The notes under the pieces are model-generated. The model saw only the letters and a list, made by a program, of their open reading frames with translations. It ran no database searches and was not told the origin of the DNA. From Lachnospiraceae bacterium (GTDB lineage Bacteria; Bacillota; Clostridia; Lachnospirales; Lachnospiraceae): a DNA stretch of 64,000 nt. Both the position numbers and the translations under genes were made by a program. The stretch spans positions 1 through 64,000 of the forward strand of contig SVFN01000007.1 of the NCBI GenBank assembly GCA_015056815.1. The letters run 5' to 3'. This document shows positions 54,590 to 62,632 of the stretch, piece after piece (the stretch's first letter is position 1; each line of letters starts with the position of its first letter).

Positions 54590-55576
54590 TTACAGCATGC
54601 TGGCTCTAAGCTCCTCGCCGGATTTGGCACTCAGGTATGCCGGTGCGATATCGAACACGCTCCTGCATCCCTTCTGTCCTTCTGCTGCCAGTCTGTGTGC
54701 GGCTCTTGCATAAGCCACCAGCACACTTGCCGTGAACTCCGGATTGGAATCTAACTTCAGACGGTACTCGATCAGATGCTTATGCTCTTTCTCCCAGCCT
54801 GTCACGCCGCTTCGAAGCACAAAACCGCCATGCGGGATACCGCTGTGGTTCTTAAGAAGCTCTTCTTCGCTGATAAAATGTACCGTCGTATCATAATCCG
54901 CAAAATAATTCGGCATCGTCTTGATCTCATCCTCGACTTTAGCCGCATCTGCGCCTTCCTCAAGCACGACAAAACACTCTCTGGTATGTTTCTGTCTCGT
55001 GGTCAGCTCCGGATTTTCCCCGTTTCTGACTGCTTCCAGTGCGCTCTCTACCGGAATGGTATACTGCTTCGCATTCTTTACACCTTCGATGCGGCGGATC
55101 GCATCGGAATGCCCCTGGCTGACGCCCTTGCCCCAGAATGTATAATCGCTTCCCTCCGGCAGGATCGCGTTCGCATACAGACGGTTTAAAGAAAACATTC
55201 CGGGATCCCAGCCCACAGAAATGATACCGATATGTCCGCTCTCCTTCGCTGCCGCATCCACATTGGCAAAATGCTCCGGGATCCTGGCATGCGTGTCAAA
55301 GCTGTCGATGACGTTAAAAAGTTTTACACACTCCGGTGTCTGTTTCGGAAGATCTGTCGCGCTTCCTCCACAAATGATCATAACATCGATCTTATCCTTC
55401 CAGTCTGCCAGATCTTTTACGCTGCATACCTGTGCAGTCTGTGTCAGAATGGAAACACTCGCCGGATCCCTGCGGGTAAAGACTGCCGCAAGCTCCATGT
55501 CATCATTCTGGCGGATTGCACACTCCACACCGCGTCCAAGATTACCGTAACCTAAAATACCGATTCTTGTACTCAT
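54590..55576 (-). CDS. ddh: meso-Diaminopimelate dehydrogenase
   Basis: A 328-residue NADPH enzyme that makes meso-DAP from tetrahydrodipicolinate in one step for lysine and peptidoglycan. GILGYGNLGRGVECAI at 6-21 is the nucleotide loop; ICGGSATDLPKQTP near 68, IDSFDTHARIPEHF near 90 and SVGWDPGMFSLNRL near 120 are diagnostic. GGGAGG precedes the ATG by nine bases. The 5' leader is about 230 nt and contains two structured elements, the second being the repeat that recurs near azlCD. Confidence 0.95.
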   Translation of the reverse strand: MSTRIGILGYGNLGRGVECAIRQNDDMELAAVFTRRDPASVSILTQTAQVCSVKDLADWKDKIDVMIICGGSATDLPKQTPECVKLFNVIDSFDTHARIPEHFANVDAAAKESGHIGIISVGWDPGMFSLNRLYANAILPEGSDYTFWGKGVSQGHSDAIRRIEGVKNAKQYTIPVESALEAVRNGENPELTTRQKHTRECFVVLEEGADAAKVEDEIKTMPNYFADYDTTVHFISEEELLKNHSGIPHGGFVLRSGVTGWEKEHKHLIEYRLKLDSNPEFTASVLVAYARAAHRLAAEGQKGCRSVFDIAPAYLSAKSGEELRASML

Positions 55577-55599
55577 CTATTGATTCCTCCCTATTTTTA

Positions 55600-55710
55600 G
55601 TTCCGTATCCAAACAATCCGTGCAGTATGGCAGAGAACATTCATTCCTTTGTCACATTCGTTCCGCCGTCGTTCATCGTCCTCTGGCACTGATTTTGGGA
55701 TACTGTTTTT
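55600..55710 (-). repeat. Structured repeat, copy A, in the ddh leader
   Basis: About 110 bases with outer arms GTATCCAAACAATCCGTGC and GCACTGATTTTGGGATAC and an inner region rich in short stems (CAGAG repeats with one CTCTG partner, and CGACG/CGTCG-type pairs). On the minus strand its end (GGAACTAAAAATA) runs directly into the ddh ribosome-binding site. It matches the tandem copies at 56327-56580 at about nine of ten positions. Confidence 0.75.
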
Positions 55711-55722
55711 AAGTTCTATGTA

Positions 55723-55786
55723 TGTACGTTACGCGGCTGTCTCTGTTATCTGCCAGGAACCGGTTGTCTTCCGGCTGTAACGTACA
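55723..55786 (-). promoter_or_regulatory. Second hairpin in the ddh leader
   Basis: TGTACGTTAC (55723-55732) is the exact inverse of GTAACGTACA (55777-55786), with a GC-rich interior that can pair further (CGGCTGT with ACAGCCG-like bases). It lies between the ddh promoter and repeat copy A. A role as a regulatory fold is possible. Confidence 0.5.
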
Positions 55787-55807
55787 AATATGCACTCTAT
55801 CTTCACT

Positions 55808-55836
55808 ATCTTATAATGTCTTGGGGTTTCCGTCAA
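55808..55836 (-). promoter_or_regulatory. ddh promoter
   Basis: TTGACG (55831-55836) and TAAGAT (55808-55813) are 17 bases apart on the minus strand. The stretch 55837-55986 between here and azlD shows no supported gene; a small GCGAAGC hairpin lies near 55937. Confidence 0.65.
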
Positions 55837-55986
55837 GTAAAATGAGGAGACAGAGAGGGGTTTTCTGTTTCCATTCACAGCCGAAATACGCATTTACGGC
55901 TCGATTAACCATCTCTGTTATTGGATTTTGCCCATCGCGAAGCGATTTTAAATGGCAAAAAACGGCTGTTTCCGGATCTGCCCGGT

Positions 55987-56304
55987 TCAGTGAAGCATCG
56001 GCAGAAGCTGCTCGGCCACAAATACGATCGCACAGCATAAAAGTGCCACCTGGAACATGCTGACACCATACCAGGCCGCCAGAAGTCCTGCTGCCAGCGC
56101 CAGGATCCCCGCTGCGGGAATCCGTGTCGCTTCGATGATCGCCGGAAATGTCATGACCGCCAGCGTCACATAAGGTACATAGTACAAAAAGGATTTCCAG
56201 AAGGTACTTTTGATCTCACGCCGGATCAGAGTCAGGGGCAGTACACGTATCAGAAAAGAGACCAGGCCTGCCACCAGAATATAGAGATAAATATTATGTG
56301 TCAT
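55987..56304 (-). CDS. azlD: Branched-chain amino acid exporter subunit AzlD
   Basis: A 105-residue membrane protein with four helices. SFLIRVLPLTLIRREIKSTF near 14-33 and LYYVPYVTLAVMTFPAI near 38 are typical AzlD segments. AzlD partners AzlC to export branched-chain amino acids and analogues. The ATG at 56304 follows TAGGAG by nine bases; an in-frame TTG at 56343 arises from the repeat. It is separated from azlC by 277 bases of tandem structured repeats, unusual for a pair that normally overlaps. Confidence 0.88.
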   Translation of the reverse strand: MTHNIYLYILVAGLVSFLIRVLPLTLIRREIKSTFWKSFLYYVPYVTLAVMTFPAIIEATRIPAAGILALAAGLLAAWYGVSMFQVALLCCAIVFVAEQLLPMLH

Positions 56305-56326
56305 CGTTCTTTTTCTCCTATTTTTA

Positions 56327-56580
56327 GTTCCGTATCCAAACAATCAGTGCAGTATGGCAGAGAACATTCACTCCTCTGTCACATTCGTTCCGACGTCGTT
56401 CATCGTCCTCTGGCACTGATTTTTGGATACTGTTTTTTTAGTTCCGTATCCAAACAATCAGTGCAGTATGGCAGAGAACATTCACTCCTCTGTCACATTC
56501 GTTCCGACGTCGTTCATCATTCTCTGGCACTGATTTTTGGATACTGTTTTTTTAGTTCCGTATCCAAACAATCAGTGCAG
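56327..56580 (-). repeat. Tandem structured repeat: two full 114-bp units plus a partial third
   Basis: Units at 56327-56440 and 56441-56554 differ in only a few bases near the end; a third begins at 56555 and is cut after 26 bases at the azlC stop. Each unit has outer arms GTATCCAAACAATCAGTGC and GCACTGATTTTTGGATAC, nearly perfect complements, around an interior of mutually exclusive short stems. The array fills the azlC-azlD gap and ends at the azlD ribosome-binding site. Confidence 0.85.
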
Positions 56581-56581
56581 T

Positions 56582-57304
56582 TTATATACTTCTGTTTTGG
56601 GGGTCTTCTCTTCTGGGGAAGCAGATTGCCGCTGCCGCCGAGATGACAACCGTTAAAAGGATCGTTCTGGTACTGCCGGAAAGCTTAGCAGTCACAGGGA
56701 TCCTGCCAAAAAGGAAGCTGACAAGAAAGCTGATGATTACCAATCCCAGTACGACTTTATCCTCCTTTGCCGGCGGTATGATGATCGCCAGAAACATTCC
56801 GTAAAGCGCTACGCTTAAGGCACTTACCACAGCTGTCGGAAGGATGTTTCCCGCCGCGATGCCGATCGCGGTGCCCGCCGCCCATGCCGGGATTGCTAAA
56901 AGCATGGCTCCGTAGCTGTAATAAGGATTCAGGTATCCTTTTCTGGCAATAGAGATCCCGAAGATCTCGTCTGTAATCCCAAAACCTGTTAAGATCCGGT
57001 GAAGCATGGGGGAACCCGGTGCAAATTTCTGGCTGAGTGCGCAGCTCATCAAAAGATATCTTGCATTTGTTACCAGGATCACGATCGCCATCTCCAGATA
57101 GGGCGCACCTGCCCCGATGACCGTAAACTCCGCATATTCTCCGGCGGAAGCATGGTTTAAGATGCTCGACAAAAAGCCCTGCATGGGCGTCAGTCCTACC
57201 TTTCCGGCTACGATCCCCAGGGAAAACGCCACCGCAAAATATCCCAGTGCAATGGGGATACTGTCTTTCATCCCTTCTGTTAATTCTTTTCGATTATCGT
57301 TCAT
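56582..57304 (-). CDS. azlC: Branched-chain amino acid exporter subunit AzlC
   Basis: A 240-residue membrane protein with about seven helices. DSIPIALGYFAVAFSLGIVA near 13 and GAGAPYLEMAIVILVTNARY near 62 are the AzlC/YgaZ signature, and LTGFGITDEIFGI near 105 follows. With AzlD it exports branched-chain amino acids. Its last codons abut the partial third copy of the 114-bp repeat, so the C-terminus (RREDPQNRSI) may have been set by the repeat insertion. Confidence 0.9.
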   Translation of the reverse strand: MNDNRKELTEGMKDSIPIALGYFAVAFSLGIVAGKVGLTPMQGFLSSILNHASAGEYAEFTVIGAGAPYLEMAIVILVTNARYLLMSCALSQKFAPGSPMLHRILTGFGITDEIFGISIARKGYLNPYYSYGAMLLAIPAWAAGTAIGIAAGNILPTAVVSALSVALYGMFLAIIIPPAKEDKVVLGLVIISFLVSFLFGRIPVTAKLSGSTRTILLTVVISAAAAICFPRREDPQNRSI

Positions 57305-57380
57305 ATACCCTCACCTCGATTATAAATTCCGTATTCTCCGGCATCCTGATTCCCGATGCTGTGCGATCTGTTTCTTTTGT

Positions 57381-58433
57381 TTATTTCGCGTCGCCCCGGT
57401 CCTGTACGATACGGTATCCGATCGCTTCCATCCGAAGCTCCAGGCAGTTACGGCACTCGGCCGCCTCCTCGCCGGTACAGATCTTGTTATTGTAAAGTTC
57501 GTATTTATCCCGCACTCCCACAGGCGACAGATTAGGCATGACGACATTCGCTCCTGCCAGGATCCCAAGCTCCCTGCCTCTTGGATGAAGCGTTCCCAGC
57601 GCAGTTGTCGCCGGAAGCAGAACCTTTGGGAACATCAGCCGTAAAACGCTCAGCAGAAACAGTGTCAGTTCCACACTTCCCGCTTCCATCCTGCCAAAGG
57701 GCGTATCCCTGTGCGGAATAAACGGTCCGATCCCGATCATCTGCGGGGAAAGCTCTTTTAAAAAGAAAAGATCCTCCGCCAGACATTGAAACGTCTGCCC
57801 GAAAGAACCCACCATGAAGCCGCTTCCCACCTGATATCCAAGCTCCTTAAGCGCAAACAGGCATTTTTTTCGCCTCGTCAAAGACTGTTTCTGAGGGTGC
57901 AGCTTACGGTAATGGCAGACATCTGCCGTCTCATGCCGCAGCAGATACCGGTCTGCTCCCGCCTCCCGCCACATCCGGTATGTCTCATACGATTGTTCTC
58001 CCACCGATAAAGTAACCGCGCATTCCGGATACTTCTGCTTCAGGGTCAGCACGAGATCCGCGATCCTTTCCGCCGTAAAGTAGGCATCTTCACCTCCCTG
58101 GAGTACAAAGGTGCGAAATCCCAGTCTGAAACCGGCGTCCGCACATGCCTCAATCTCCTGCTTCGTCAGCCGGTAACGTACCGCTTTGTCATTACTTTTA
58201 CGTATCCCGCAGTAATAGCAGTCATTGCGGCAGTAATTCGTAAATTCGATCAACCCTCTGGTGTAAATATCTTTCCCATAATACGGCTCTCTTGCTTTTC
58301 GTGCAAGCTTAGCTGCGTATTCGCGGTCTTGATCGGAAACATCTGTAAGCAGCTGTATGATCTCTTCCTTTGAAAGGATTTGTTCCGCTTTTAATTTATC
58401 CAGCAAATACTTGTGACACTGTTCTGTTTCCAT
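57381..58433 (-). CDS. hydE: [FeFe]-hydrogenase H-cluster radical SAM maturase HydE
   Basis: A 350-residue radical SAM enzyme. The CX3CX2C motif is YCRNDCYYCGIR near 67, VLQGGEDAYFT near 110 is the GGE-like motif, and GSGFMVGSFGQTFQCLAEDL near 205 and GIGPFIPHRDTPFG near 235 are HydE hallmarks. HydE works with HydF and HydG to build the di-iron cluster of [FeFe]-hydrogenase; those partners are not in the window. Presence implies hydrogen metabolism typical of anaerobic Clostridia. Confidence 0.9.
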   Translation of the reverse strand: METEQCHKYLLDKLKAEQILSKEEIIQLLTDVSDQDREYAAKLARKAREPYYGKDIYTRGLIEFTNYCRNDCYYCGIRKSNDKAVRYRLTKQEIEACADAGFRLGFRTFVLQGGEDAYFTAERIADLVLTLKQKYPECAVTLSVGEQSYETYRMWREAGADRYLLRHETADVCHYRKLHPQKQSLTRRKKCLFALKELGYQVGSGFMVGSFGQTFQCLAEDLFFLKELSPQMIGIGPFIPHRDTPFGRMEAGSVELTLFLLSVLRLMFPKVLLPATTALGTLHPRGRELGILAGANVVMPNLSPVGVRDKYELYNNKICTGEEAAECRNCLELRMEAIGYRIVQDRGDAK

Positions 58434-58560
58434 ACTTTTCTACCTTCTTATCCGTCTTTTTCCAATCGTTGCCGGTGCGCTGTCGGACTTTTCGCCGGTC
58501 TCTATACAGATTCCGGATACAATGTGAATATTTTAACACGAAAATTTTATTCTATCAACA

Positions 58561-58590
58561 ATGGCATATCCCTCACCTTTGTGTTATGAT
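58561..58590 (+). promoter_or_regulatory. Promoter of the DUF4317 gene
   Basis: ATGGCA (58561-58566) and TATGAT (58585-58590) with an 18-base spacer and a TGT extension before the -10. It lies about 50 bases before the gene. Confidence 0.5.
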
Positions 58591-58641
58591 AGTACATGCG
58601 TGATTTACGCATAAGCAGGAAAAGAAACGGAGTAAAACAAT

Positions 58642-59913
58642 ATGGTTACCAAAAAAGATATCTTAGAATTAAAACGACGCATGAAAAAGGAAGACTGTAC
58701 CTTCACACGCATTAACGGCTGTTATGTGGATGCGAACAAAGAGAAGCTGGTCACTTTCAGCGAAAACTTCTTAAATCTCGACGAGGAGGAGTTCCACAAA
58801 TATCTGGAGATTGCCAAAAAAGCTCTTTCCGGCACGATCGGGAACAATGTCTTAGAGCTCCACTTTGAAAAGGAAGAAACGGAAAGCGGCGGCCTGCAGC
58901 AGTACTTCCTGGGTCTTCGGGACAGCCGTCTGAAAAATCCCGAGCTTTTAGACAGGCTTTATGACCAGATCATTGAGCATTACGATTATACCGGCAATTA
59001 CCTGATCCTTCTCTTTCATGATGTGTACGATGTGATCACCAAGACCAGTGACAATTTAAAGATCGACGAATCCGAGGAAGTATTCGAGTATCTTCTCTGT
59101 GCGATCTGTCCGGTCAATCTTTCCAAGCCGGGACTTGGTTATTTAAAGGATGAAAACCGCATCGGTCCCAGAGTGCGTGACTGGGTGGTCGGCGTGCCCG
59201 ATGCCGGCTTTTTGTTCCCGTCTTTCTCGGATCGGAGCACAGACATCCATTCGATCACCTATTATGTAAAGGATGCAAAGGATTCCCATCCGGATTTTGT
59301 CGCTTCCGTTTTAGGCTGCGGTCCGAAGCGTACTGCGACCGAGCAGAAAAAGGTGTTTACGACCATCGTGAAAACAGCATTGGCTCCGATCGTGGATGAT
59401 ACGGATGAAGTGCTTTTGAACATTCAGGAAAACCTCAACTCCCGCATGGAGCAGGAGGAAGAATCTGCCGCAGAGAGCGAAGAACCCATGACTCTGTCCC
59501 GGGATACGATCACGGATGTCTTAAAAGAGATGGAAATCTCCAATGACGCCCGTCATGAGATCGAAGAAGCATTTTCCCGCGAGTTTGCCGAACAGCTCCC
59601 GCAGATGGAGGCTCTGATCGACACGAAGGCTTTGGAGGCAAATGCAAAGGTAAAACAACAGCAGGAGCTGGTGAAACAGGTACATGAGCTTCAGAAGGAG
59701 CTGGTGGATAAAGAGCTGGCAGATGCCGGTGTCGTGGAGGATGCGGACGTTTCTTCGGGGGATACCGTCAAAACATATGATGTCGTGCTCCGCGTGAAGC
59801 CCGAAAAGGCAAATCAGATCAAATCCCAGGTCGTAAACGGGCAGAAATGCCTGATCATCCCGATGGATGAAGGGGAATATGTGAATGTGAACGGGATCAA
59901 TACTCAGGTGTAG
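58642..59913 (+). CDS. DUF4317 family protein
   Basis: A 423-residue cytoplasmic protein. The opening VTKKDILELKRRMKKEDCTF and the block CYVDANKEKLVTFSENFLNL near 27 match the DUF4317 family, as does IGPRVRDWVVGVPDAGFLFP near 178. The C-terminal 160 residues are acidic and helical, with a coiled coil near 340-370. The family is largely confined to Clostridia and has no assigned role. It is followed by a 61-base gap and the YczE-like gene. Confidence 0.85.
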   Translation: MVTKKDILELKRRMKKEDCTFTRINGCYVDANKEKLVTFSENFLNLDEEEFHKYLEIAKKALSGTIGNNVLELHFEKEETESGGLQQYFLGLRDSRLKNPELLDRLYDQIIEHYDYTGNYLILLFHDVYDVITKTSDNLKIDESEEVFEYLLCAICPVNLSKPGLGYLKDENRIGPRVRDWVVGVPDAGFLFPSFSDRSTDIHSITYYVKDAKDSHPDFVASVLGCGPKRTATEQKKVFTTIVKTALAPIVDDTDEVLLNIQENLNSRMEQEEESAAESEEPMTLSRDTITDVLKEMEISNDARHEIEEAFSREFAEQLPQMEALIDTKALEANAKVKQQQELVKQVHELQKELVDKELADAGVVEDADVSSGDTVKTYDVVLRVKPEKANQIKSQVVNGQKCLIIPMDEGEYVNVNGINTQV

Positions 59914-59983
59914 TTTTTTCGTTTGCCGCTCCGCCATCCGGGCGGTAACCCGAAAAGAAAGAATATAAAAAGGAATGGATGAA

Positions 59984-60631
59984 ATGAAAGATTTTATTCA
60001 AGGAATGTATCGGAAAAAGAATTTCAGGACCCGCCTGATCCTGGTTTTACTGGCGGTGACAACAATGGGATTTGCCTTATCCTGGCTGGTATTGGTCGAT
60101 TTCGGTACGGATCCCTGTTCCCTTATGAATCTTGCCATCGCAGACAAGCTGGGACTGACACTTGGTACCTGGCAGGCGCTTTTTAACTGTTTTTTGTTTC
60201 TTTTTGTGATCGCTTTCGGAAGGGATAATATCGGATTCGGTACACTTGCAAATATGTTTCTGGTGGGATATTCCTTTGATCTTTTCTCCTGGATCTGGTC
60301 AAAGGTGTTGCCGGAAGAAATGTTCAAACAGATGTGGGTACGGATCGTTGTGCTGATCGTCGCTTTGATCATTTTTATCTTTGCGGCGGCTGTCTATATG
60401 GACGTAAAACTGGGAACGGCACCTTATGATGCCATTCCCTTTATGATTGCGAATCGTCAGCGCCGGTTTTCTTTCCGGATCATTCGCATGTGTTTCGATT
60501 TTTGTGTGATCCTGATCGGATGTCTTTTTGACGGAAAAGTCGGTGTCGTCACGATCCTCATGGCGCTCACGCTTGGTCCCGTCATTGAATTTATCGGTCA
60601 TAAATTAAGTAAACTGGTGCCTGTGGACTGA
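59984..60631 (+). CDS. YczE/YyaS/YitT-family membrane protein
   Basis: About 215 residues with five to six helices. GFALSWLVLVDFGTDPCSLM near 30 and LGTWQALFNCFLFLFVIAF near 58 are the family's conserved turns; GTAPYDAIPFMIANRQ near 147 is a second copy of the DPxS-like motif (TAPYDAI). Role unknown; some relatives are thought to be small-molecule or sulfate-linked transporters. The start at 59984 has AAGGA nine bases upstream; 59975 is also in frame. Confidence 0.78.
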   Translation: MKDFIQGMYRKKNFRTRLILVLLAVTTMGFALSWLVLVDFGTDPCSLMNLAIADKLGLTLGTWQALFNCFLFLFVIAFGRDNIGFGTLANMFLVGYSFDLFSWIWSKVLPEEMFKQMWVRIVVLIVALIIFIFAAAVYMDVKLGTAPYDAIPFMIANRQRRFSFRIIRMCFDFCVILIGCLFDGKVGVVTILMALTLGPVIEFIGHKLSKLVPVD

Positions 60632-60643
60632 TCTTCACAGGCA
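60618..60643. terminator. Terminator-like hairpin between YczE gene and carD
   Basis: TGCCTGTG pairs with CACAGGCA around a 10-base loop and overlaps the YczE stop region; the plus-strand tail TCTTTGC is only weakly T-rich. Confidence 0.5.
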
Positions 60644-60653
60644 TCTTTGCTGC

Positions 60654-61175
60654 TCAGACACACATTTCCATTCTGTCTCTGATATAAGTGGCTACTTCTT
60701 TTCTGTCTAGTTTCAGAGAAAATGAAAACTCATCATCCACAAAGCGCTCTGCCTCTTTTAAAAAATGCTCATCGGTCGAACTTAATCTCTTTCCCTTTGC
60801 CTGCATTTCATTCCTCTTCTGGTGGATGCAGTTGGCTAACTGGATCAGATGGCGCTGGTTCTTCTGCGCCAGGATCTCCTTAAAGCGCTGTGCCCTCTGT
60901 GCCTTATCGTTTGTCCACTCCACGCAAACGCTCCCTGCATCTGCTATGACCTGATTGAGCTCCTCCTCGGTCATAACATAGCGCATGCGCTCTACCTTTT
61001 TCTCATTGTCCACAGGAACATATACCCTGGACTCCTTTTTGGCCTCGGGACTTAAAATGTAATACATCTTCTCCGAACTCTGATACGTGAATTTCATGCT
61101 CGTGATATCCACAATCTGACAAACCCCTACATTGTCGTATACAACATACTCTCCTTTTTTAAATTTTGTTTTCAT
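60654..61175 (-). CDS. carD: CarD/CdnL-type RNA-polymerase-binding regulator
   Basis: A 173-residue protein. The N-terminal Tudor-like RNA-polymerase interaction domain (KFKKGEYVVYDNVGVCQIVD through VYVPVDNEKKVERMRYVM) is followed by an all-helical DNA-binding domain (WTNDKAQRAQRFKEIL, DEHFLKEAERFVDDEFSFSL). CarD proteins stabilise open promoter complexes. A GAGG site and a strong promoter precede it. The DUF4317/YczE unit converges on it. Confidence 0.88.
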   Translation of the reverse strand: MKTKFKKGEYVVYDNVGVCQIVDITSMKFTYQSSEKMYYILSPEAKKESRVYVPVDNEKKVERMRYVMTEEELNQVIADAGSVCVEWTNDKAQRAQRFKEILAQKNQRHLIQLANCIHQKRNEMQAKGKRLSSTDEHFLKEAERFVDDEFSFSLKLDRKEVATYIRDRMEMCV

Positions 61176-61241
61176 TTGCCACCTCTTTCACAGGCATAGT
61201 AAGCCTGCCCGACAACTCAATGATAATAGCCTCCGTTTTTA

Positions 61242-61270
61242 AGTATATACGGTTTTCGAAAAATTTGTAA
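61242..61270 (-). promoter_or_regulatory. carD promoter
   Basis: TTACAA (61265-61270) and TATACT (61242-61247) on the minus strand are 17 bases apart, within an AT-rich region. The leader carries a small CAGGC/GCCTG hairpin (61191-61207) just before the ribosome-binding site. Confidence 0.6.
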
Positions 61271-61344
61271 GGGTTTTTCGTAAAAAATATTTAATAATTT
61301 TGTAACATTTGTTTTGTGTATTTTTACGGGAATTGTCTGAATCG

Positions 61345-62522
61345 TTACCAGAACTTAAACAATCGGATTGCTTTTACCCCCGCTCGAAAATACCATGGCT
61401 GCAGCGCTTTGCCCGCTTCTTTTAATTTTACCGGAATATCGATATGCTGCGGACAGTGTCTGGCACATTTCCCGCATTCGATGCATTTACGGACATCGCT
61501 CATATCTTTTTGAAGTGCTGTGATCTGCGCATACTCAAACCGGCCGGAGGATTTGTTCTCGGTATACATCTGGTTATAGCAGCGAAAGGCAGTCGGGATA
61601 TCGATCCCCTGCGGACAAGGCATACAATAGCCGCATCCGGTACAGCCTACTTTGATCTCACGGTTGATCTCTTCTTTGATCTGCTCGATCAGTTCAAAAT
61701 CTTCTTTTGTAAATTCTTTACATCCTGCTTCGGAAGCGATCCGGACATTTTCTTCTACCATTTCGATACTGTTCATTCCGGACAGTACACAGGTAACCTC
61801 CGGCTGATCCCAGAGCCATCTGAACGCCCATTCCGCAGGTGTACGTTTTACCGGATAATCCGCAATGCGCTTTTTGGCGCTCTCCGGGAGCAGATCTACC
61901 AGTTTGCCTCCGCGCAAGGGCTCCATGATGATCACCGGGATTCCTTTCTCTGCGGCAGCCTTCAGGCCTTCTCTCCCGGCCTGGGCATGCTCGTCCATGT
62001 AGTTATACTGGATCTGGCAAAAGTCCCAGTCATAGGCATTTAAAACCTGTAAGAACATTTCCGTATTGCCATGGAAGGAAAATCCGATATTTTTGATGCT
62101 GCCCTGTGCTTTTTTGCGTTCGATCCATTCCCTGACGCCGAGGCGCACCAGTTTTTCCCATGCCGCCACGTCTGTGAGCATGTGCATCAGATAATATTCC
62201 ACATGATCGGTCTTAAGTCTCGATAGCTGTTCTTCAAAATATTTGTCTAAGGCTGCCTCCGATTTGATGAGGTACTGGGGAAGCTTGGTGGCGATGCTTA
62301 CTTTGTCCCGGCACTGATTGCGGGACAGGATCTCTCCGACGCAGACCTCGCTTCCCGGATAGATATAGGCGGTGCCAAGTAGTTGACTCCGGCGTTGATG
62401 GCGGCCATCACTTCTTTCTCCGCTTTATCGATGTCAATACTGTTTCCTTTTTTGGTAAAGCGCATACAGCCAAATCCCAAGATGGAGATGGGCTGATCCT
62501 GTTTGTCGTTCCGGTATTGCAT
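61345..62522 (-). pseudogene. Aldo/keto reductase with ferredoxin-like C-terminus, frameshifted
   Basis: Reading from the ATG at 62522 (AAGGAG site) the protein runs MQYRNDKQDQPISILGFGCM to NAGVNYL, then loses frame near 62378. One missing base restores GTAYIYPGSEVCVGEILS, and the rest of the reductase continues in frame to a ferredoxin-like end with CTGCGYCMPCPQGIDIP and CIECGKCARHCPQHIDIP (61345). At the catalytic Asp of aldo/keto reductases (xDTAxxY) the restored frame has Gly (GTAYIY). Both a deletion and a key-residue change argue for a decayed gene; a 285-residue C-terminal product from 62202 is conceivable but lacks the barrel start. Confidence 0.83.
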
Positions 62523-62632
62523 GGAATTCTCCTTTCCTTCTGCTCATTGATGGTTGCCCCCGCCGGCAGATCGGTTCTCTGATGTTATGACACATTCATC
62601 CGTCCGATCGCCTTAAGAGGAGGTAAATACTT

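Noticed and set aside
55811-56038. 75-codon minus-strand frame downstream of azlD
   Set aside because: It overlaps the end of azlD in another frame, lacks a ribosome-binding site and contains the ddh promoter.
56327-56580. Tandem repeats as a CRISPR array
   Set aside because: The units are contiguous 114-bp repeats without unique spacers and no cas genes are present in the window.
56296-56646. Plus-strand frame with two perfect 38-residue peptide repeats
   Set aside because: The repetition follows from the 114-bp tandem DNA repeat (114 is a multiple of three). There is no ribosome-binding site, and the frame runs antisense into azlC.
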